Positions 61,120 to 64,000 of a DNA stretch of 64,000 nucleotides are shown one piece after another (positions within the stretch are counted from its first letter, which is position 1; the number at the start of each line of letters is the position of its first letter). Below the pieces are notes generated by a model. That model made no database searches. It was not told where the DNA came from and saw nothing but the letters and a program-made list of their open reading frames with translations. Both the position numbers and the translations under genes were made by a program. The stretch comes from Misgurnus anguillicaudatus (Eukaryota; Chordata; Actinopteri; Cypriniformes; Cobitidae): NCBI RefSeq assembly GCF_027580225.2, contig NC_073358.2:6949501-7013500 (forward strand), given 5' to 3'.

Positions 61120-63665
61120 TAGGGCTGGGCGATTAATTGAAAAATAACCGAAACCGAAATTCAGAACCTCTAACCGACATTATTTTATCATGTCGGTTAT
61201 TTCGGTTTTTAATCCTGTTAATACTTTCCCTTTAAAAACAAACTGCTGCGTGTGATGTTGCGTAACTCCGCCCCGTCCTGTCAGTGGCACAGCGAAACAT
61301 GGAGGAGAACTCAAACACCGTTTAACTGAGCAACAGGATCATCTAGTGCCCAAAAGAAGCACAGTACTTTTTTTTAAGAAGTACTCGCGAATGTGCAGGC
61401 ACCTGTGACAAAAATACGGAATGCGCGGTCGGGTTTTTACTAGGGATGCACCGAATATTCGGCCACCGAAAATTTTCGGCCGAAAATGGCCCAAAAGTGG
61501 ATTTTCGGTTTTCGGCCGAAAGACTTTTATCACCGAAAAAATACGGCCGAAATAATGTGATGACGCAAACAGAAACCACGACCTGCACGTGCTTGTCTGA
61601 AGAAACATATCTGCGGTGTGGACTAGATTTTTCTTAAACCCGCGTCCGCCGAATTTCTGACCAGGATGCCCGCAACCTGTGAGTTCCACTCCCGCCCACG
61701 CCCGTAATGTTTGCGGTCAAACCCACGGATTTTCTCTGGGCATGTGTGTACAGTATTCACAAGCTCCGACTAAACATTCGTTCAGATTAACATCCAGAAT
61801 AACAGACATGAAACATGATTGCTTTTAAAGTTAGGGATGTGGACGTAAGGTCAAATATTCGATCTGCAATAATTATTAGAATGGAAAAAAAATGATATTC
61901 AAATGTTTTTAATCCGCCACCGCAGCATTACGGCTACTGCTCATTGAATCCTTTTTCACTTCACCTGTGCGGTCTTTTACAGACTTTAATGTAAAATATA
62001 CATGAAAATTAATATGTATGTATTTCTGATTGTTTTGGTAATTCAGATTGCAGACTAATTCAAGTGTTTAGAGTTTTAATGCCGGGTTTTTGACGTGCTT
62101 CTTCGCCGCCGCATCAGCGTACATCATGAGAGATTTGTTAGCTTCCTTATATAGCCTAGTTTATTTTGTTGTTGAAACGACACGAGACACACATGGAAAG
62201 CGAAACGGAGAACGTTTATTTTATCTGTGGATATGGTTTTAACGAACCCGATAACTGCAAATGCCGTAACAGCAAACAATAGCTCCGTTTTGTGAAGTGT
62301 TGTTAAATTAAGCTCGTAACTTTGCACCCTCAGCAATAATGTATCAAGCCAGCTTGCGTTATTTGTAACATAATATTAAATTCAGATATATTTGTTAGAT
62401 CCGTTTGTTGTTCTCACTGGATAACAACAGAGCAGAGTTTTTTCTGCAGCTGGCATTAATGAGAAAAACGGGTTTCACCGGAGAAGGTAGGCTAAATATG
62501 ATTTTCTTTCTAAACAAAAACATGTCAGACTAAATAAAGAAGATATTCATATTTGACTGAGCCTTCGATCCATGCGGGTTTTAACGTGCATTAAAATGGC
62601 ATAATTTTTTTATTAGCATTTTGTAACATTAACATTAAAACAAAACCACAACTAGCACATCTCAGTTTTTAAATGTATACTGCATGGTAAACAAGCACCA
62701 AAGGATTAATTAAACAAACAGTTTAACTTTTAACAACCTGATGTGTCAATAGCCTACTCACCAGTTTTTCCAGATGTGAGGCAGATAGCCTATATAACTG
62801 AAGTTGGGTTTGTTTATGCCACATGTTGTTTGGCTTAATTTTCTTCTTAAATTGTGTGTGTTGACTCCATTTCTATTACACGCAAAAATACCATAAGTGC
62901 AATGGTAATACTAATAATTGGCATATTTTCTTTCGGTGTTTCGGCTTTCGGTTTTCGGCCTTGGTTTCCTCGTTTTCGGTTTCGTCCAAGAATTTTCATT
63001 TCGGTGCATCCCTAGTTTTTACCGCACACGCGCTCAGTTTAATCTACCGATGGGTCTCTAAGCAGCCCGGGTAATGTCATCACATCTCACTCACTCAAAA
63101 CCGCGAAAAGACGCGCCCGCGTGAGTTTAATTAGACACTTCAGAGATGACAGAGAGAGAGAACGGGAGAACTTCTAGTCTACATTAACACCAAAAGCATT
63201 ATAGATGAGAATAAATGGCTTAGACATCAGTGCCCAGTTAAGAAAAAATGGATTGAATACAAGAAACGTGTAAAGGATACAGTCCAAGTATGTATTTTGC
63301 CCTACTCATCTCATTACAATATGCTATCTGGATACAACTTATTATGTATGTATCTTATGTCTATAATTAGTCATGGGGGTTGTATGATTCATTGGTTCAT
63401 AACTTCCCATTCTGAAAGTTTCATCAATTGTACATAATGACATGCAACATCTGCATAGAGTTAAGTCTATTTAATATTTTTCAGTAATGCAGTTATTTTG
63501 GGAAAAATGTGAATAATTGCATTGCAGGCTGATTTAAGGTGTGCCCTAAACTTTCCAACCTTGTCAGTGAACTATGAGGCAAAAAATAATCGTTTATTAA
63601 TCGTAACCGATGTCAAATGTTAGATTAACCGAGGTTTTGATTTTAGGTCAAATCGTCCAGCCCTA
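61120..63665. mobile_element. hAT element, TSD cagcagca, hosting another hAT
   Basis: 8-bp TSD CAGCAGCA (61112-61119, 63666-63673). Termini TAGGGCTGGGCGATTAAT and AAATCGTCCAGCCCTA. Without the inner element about 960 bp. No recognisable transposase. Confidence 0.93.
61441..63014. mobile_element. hAT element, TSD gtttttac, innermost of the nest
   Basis: 8-bp TSD GTTTTTAC (61433-61440, 63015-63022). Termini TAGGGATGCACCGAATATTC and TTTCGGTGCATCCCTA with repeated TTTCGGCCGAAA words. 1574 bp, no transposase motif recognised. Confidence 0.93.
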
Positions 63666-63850
63666 CAGCAGCACACAGCCCAATCAAAGACCATGTGCTA
63701 CTACACAAAACATGGGTACCGTCCCAATCCTTCTACATGACAATGAACAACTATGAATAACTATAGACTGACAGAATCATGACACAGGAAAATGTAGTAT
63801 GTAGCCCAGAAGATGCATTTTTATTTCGCAATACAAATGCGTTGAATGTC

Positions 63851-64000
63851 CAGTGTTGGGAAAAGTTACTTTTAAAAGTACTGCATTACAATATAAAGTT
63901 ACTCCCCAAAAAAGTAACTAATTGTGTTACTTGGTTACTTTTCATGGAAAGTAATGCTTACATTACTTTTGAGTTACTTTTGCGTAACTTTTTTTACTTG
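63851..64000. mobile_element. hAT element start, cut by window edge
   Basis: CAGTGTTGGGAAAAGTTAC and repeated AAGTAAC/GTTACTTTT words match the right part of 27620-28723 in opposite orientation. Confidence 0.75.

Larger units (their letters stand above)
60789..63784 (-). mobile_element. Solo LTR split by a hAT element
   Basis: CAGGA flanks both sides (60784-60788, 63785-63789). On the minus strand it begins TGTCATGATTCTGTCAG and ends ACCATGACAA. Removing the insert and one TSD copy leaves about 442 bp, close to the 461-bp LTR at 37937-38397, which it resembles (TTAATTATTCATTATT, CCCTATTTAA). No retrotransposon coding. Confidence 0.82.

Overview
The window reads as teleost fish nuclear DNA, most likely cyprinid. 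Evidence: a vertebrate multi-exon gene with GT-AG introns, AT-rich introns, GT and TA microsatellites, and a very dense load of fish-type DNA transposons (Tc1/mariner, hAT, PIF/Harbinger-like and TTAA-target MITEs). The species cannot be fixed from the sequence. Nothing suggests bacteria, phage, CRISPR or operons.

Gene content: I can support one host gene, on the minus strand. It is specc1 (cytospin-B: long coiled coil followed by a calponin-homology domain). Nine coding exons were recovered between 54510 and 18496, in transcript order 53090-54510, 50210-50417, 45901-45974, 45417-45592, 28814-28998, 26989-27089, 26835-26907, 23871-24003 and 18496-18598. All eight junctions agree in reading phase, giving 824 continuous codons. 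The 5' exons (protein start) must lie beyond the right edge and the rest of the CH domain beyond the left edge. Everything else is intronic or lies beyond the recovered exons, and is mostly transposon sequence.

Layout: 1-18.5 kb (downstream of the last exon found) holds MITEs, a Tc1 element split by a hAT element (7626-9586), a 712-bp near-perfect palindrome (5426-6137) and a mosaic of nested elements (10.6-18 kb). 18.6-28.8 kb carries the CH-start and linker exons, with hAT, Harbinger and Tc1 remnants close to splice sites. 29-45.4 kb is one 16.4-kb intron full of nested TTAA and hAT elements and a solo LTR. 45.4-54.5 kb holds the coiled-coil exons. 54.5-64 kb is upstream intron with hAT remnants, a dead Tc1 transposase copy (59140-60741) and a three-deep nest: LTR, then hAT, then hAT (60789-63784).

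Element boundaries were set by reading inverted termini and target-site duplications (TSDs) directly. Superfamily names come from TSD length and terminal motifs. No database search was possible. No undescribed molecular system was found; the strongest signals are the exactly delimited transposon nests, a palindromic family with a shared loop but different arms, and the placement of elements next to specc1 splice donors.
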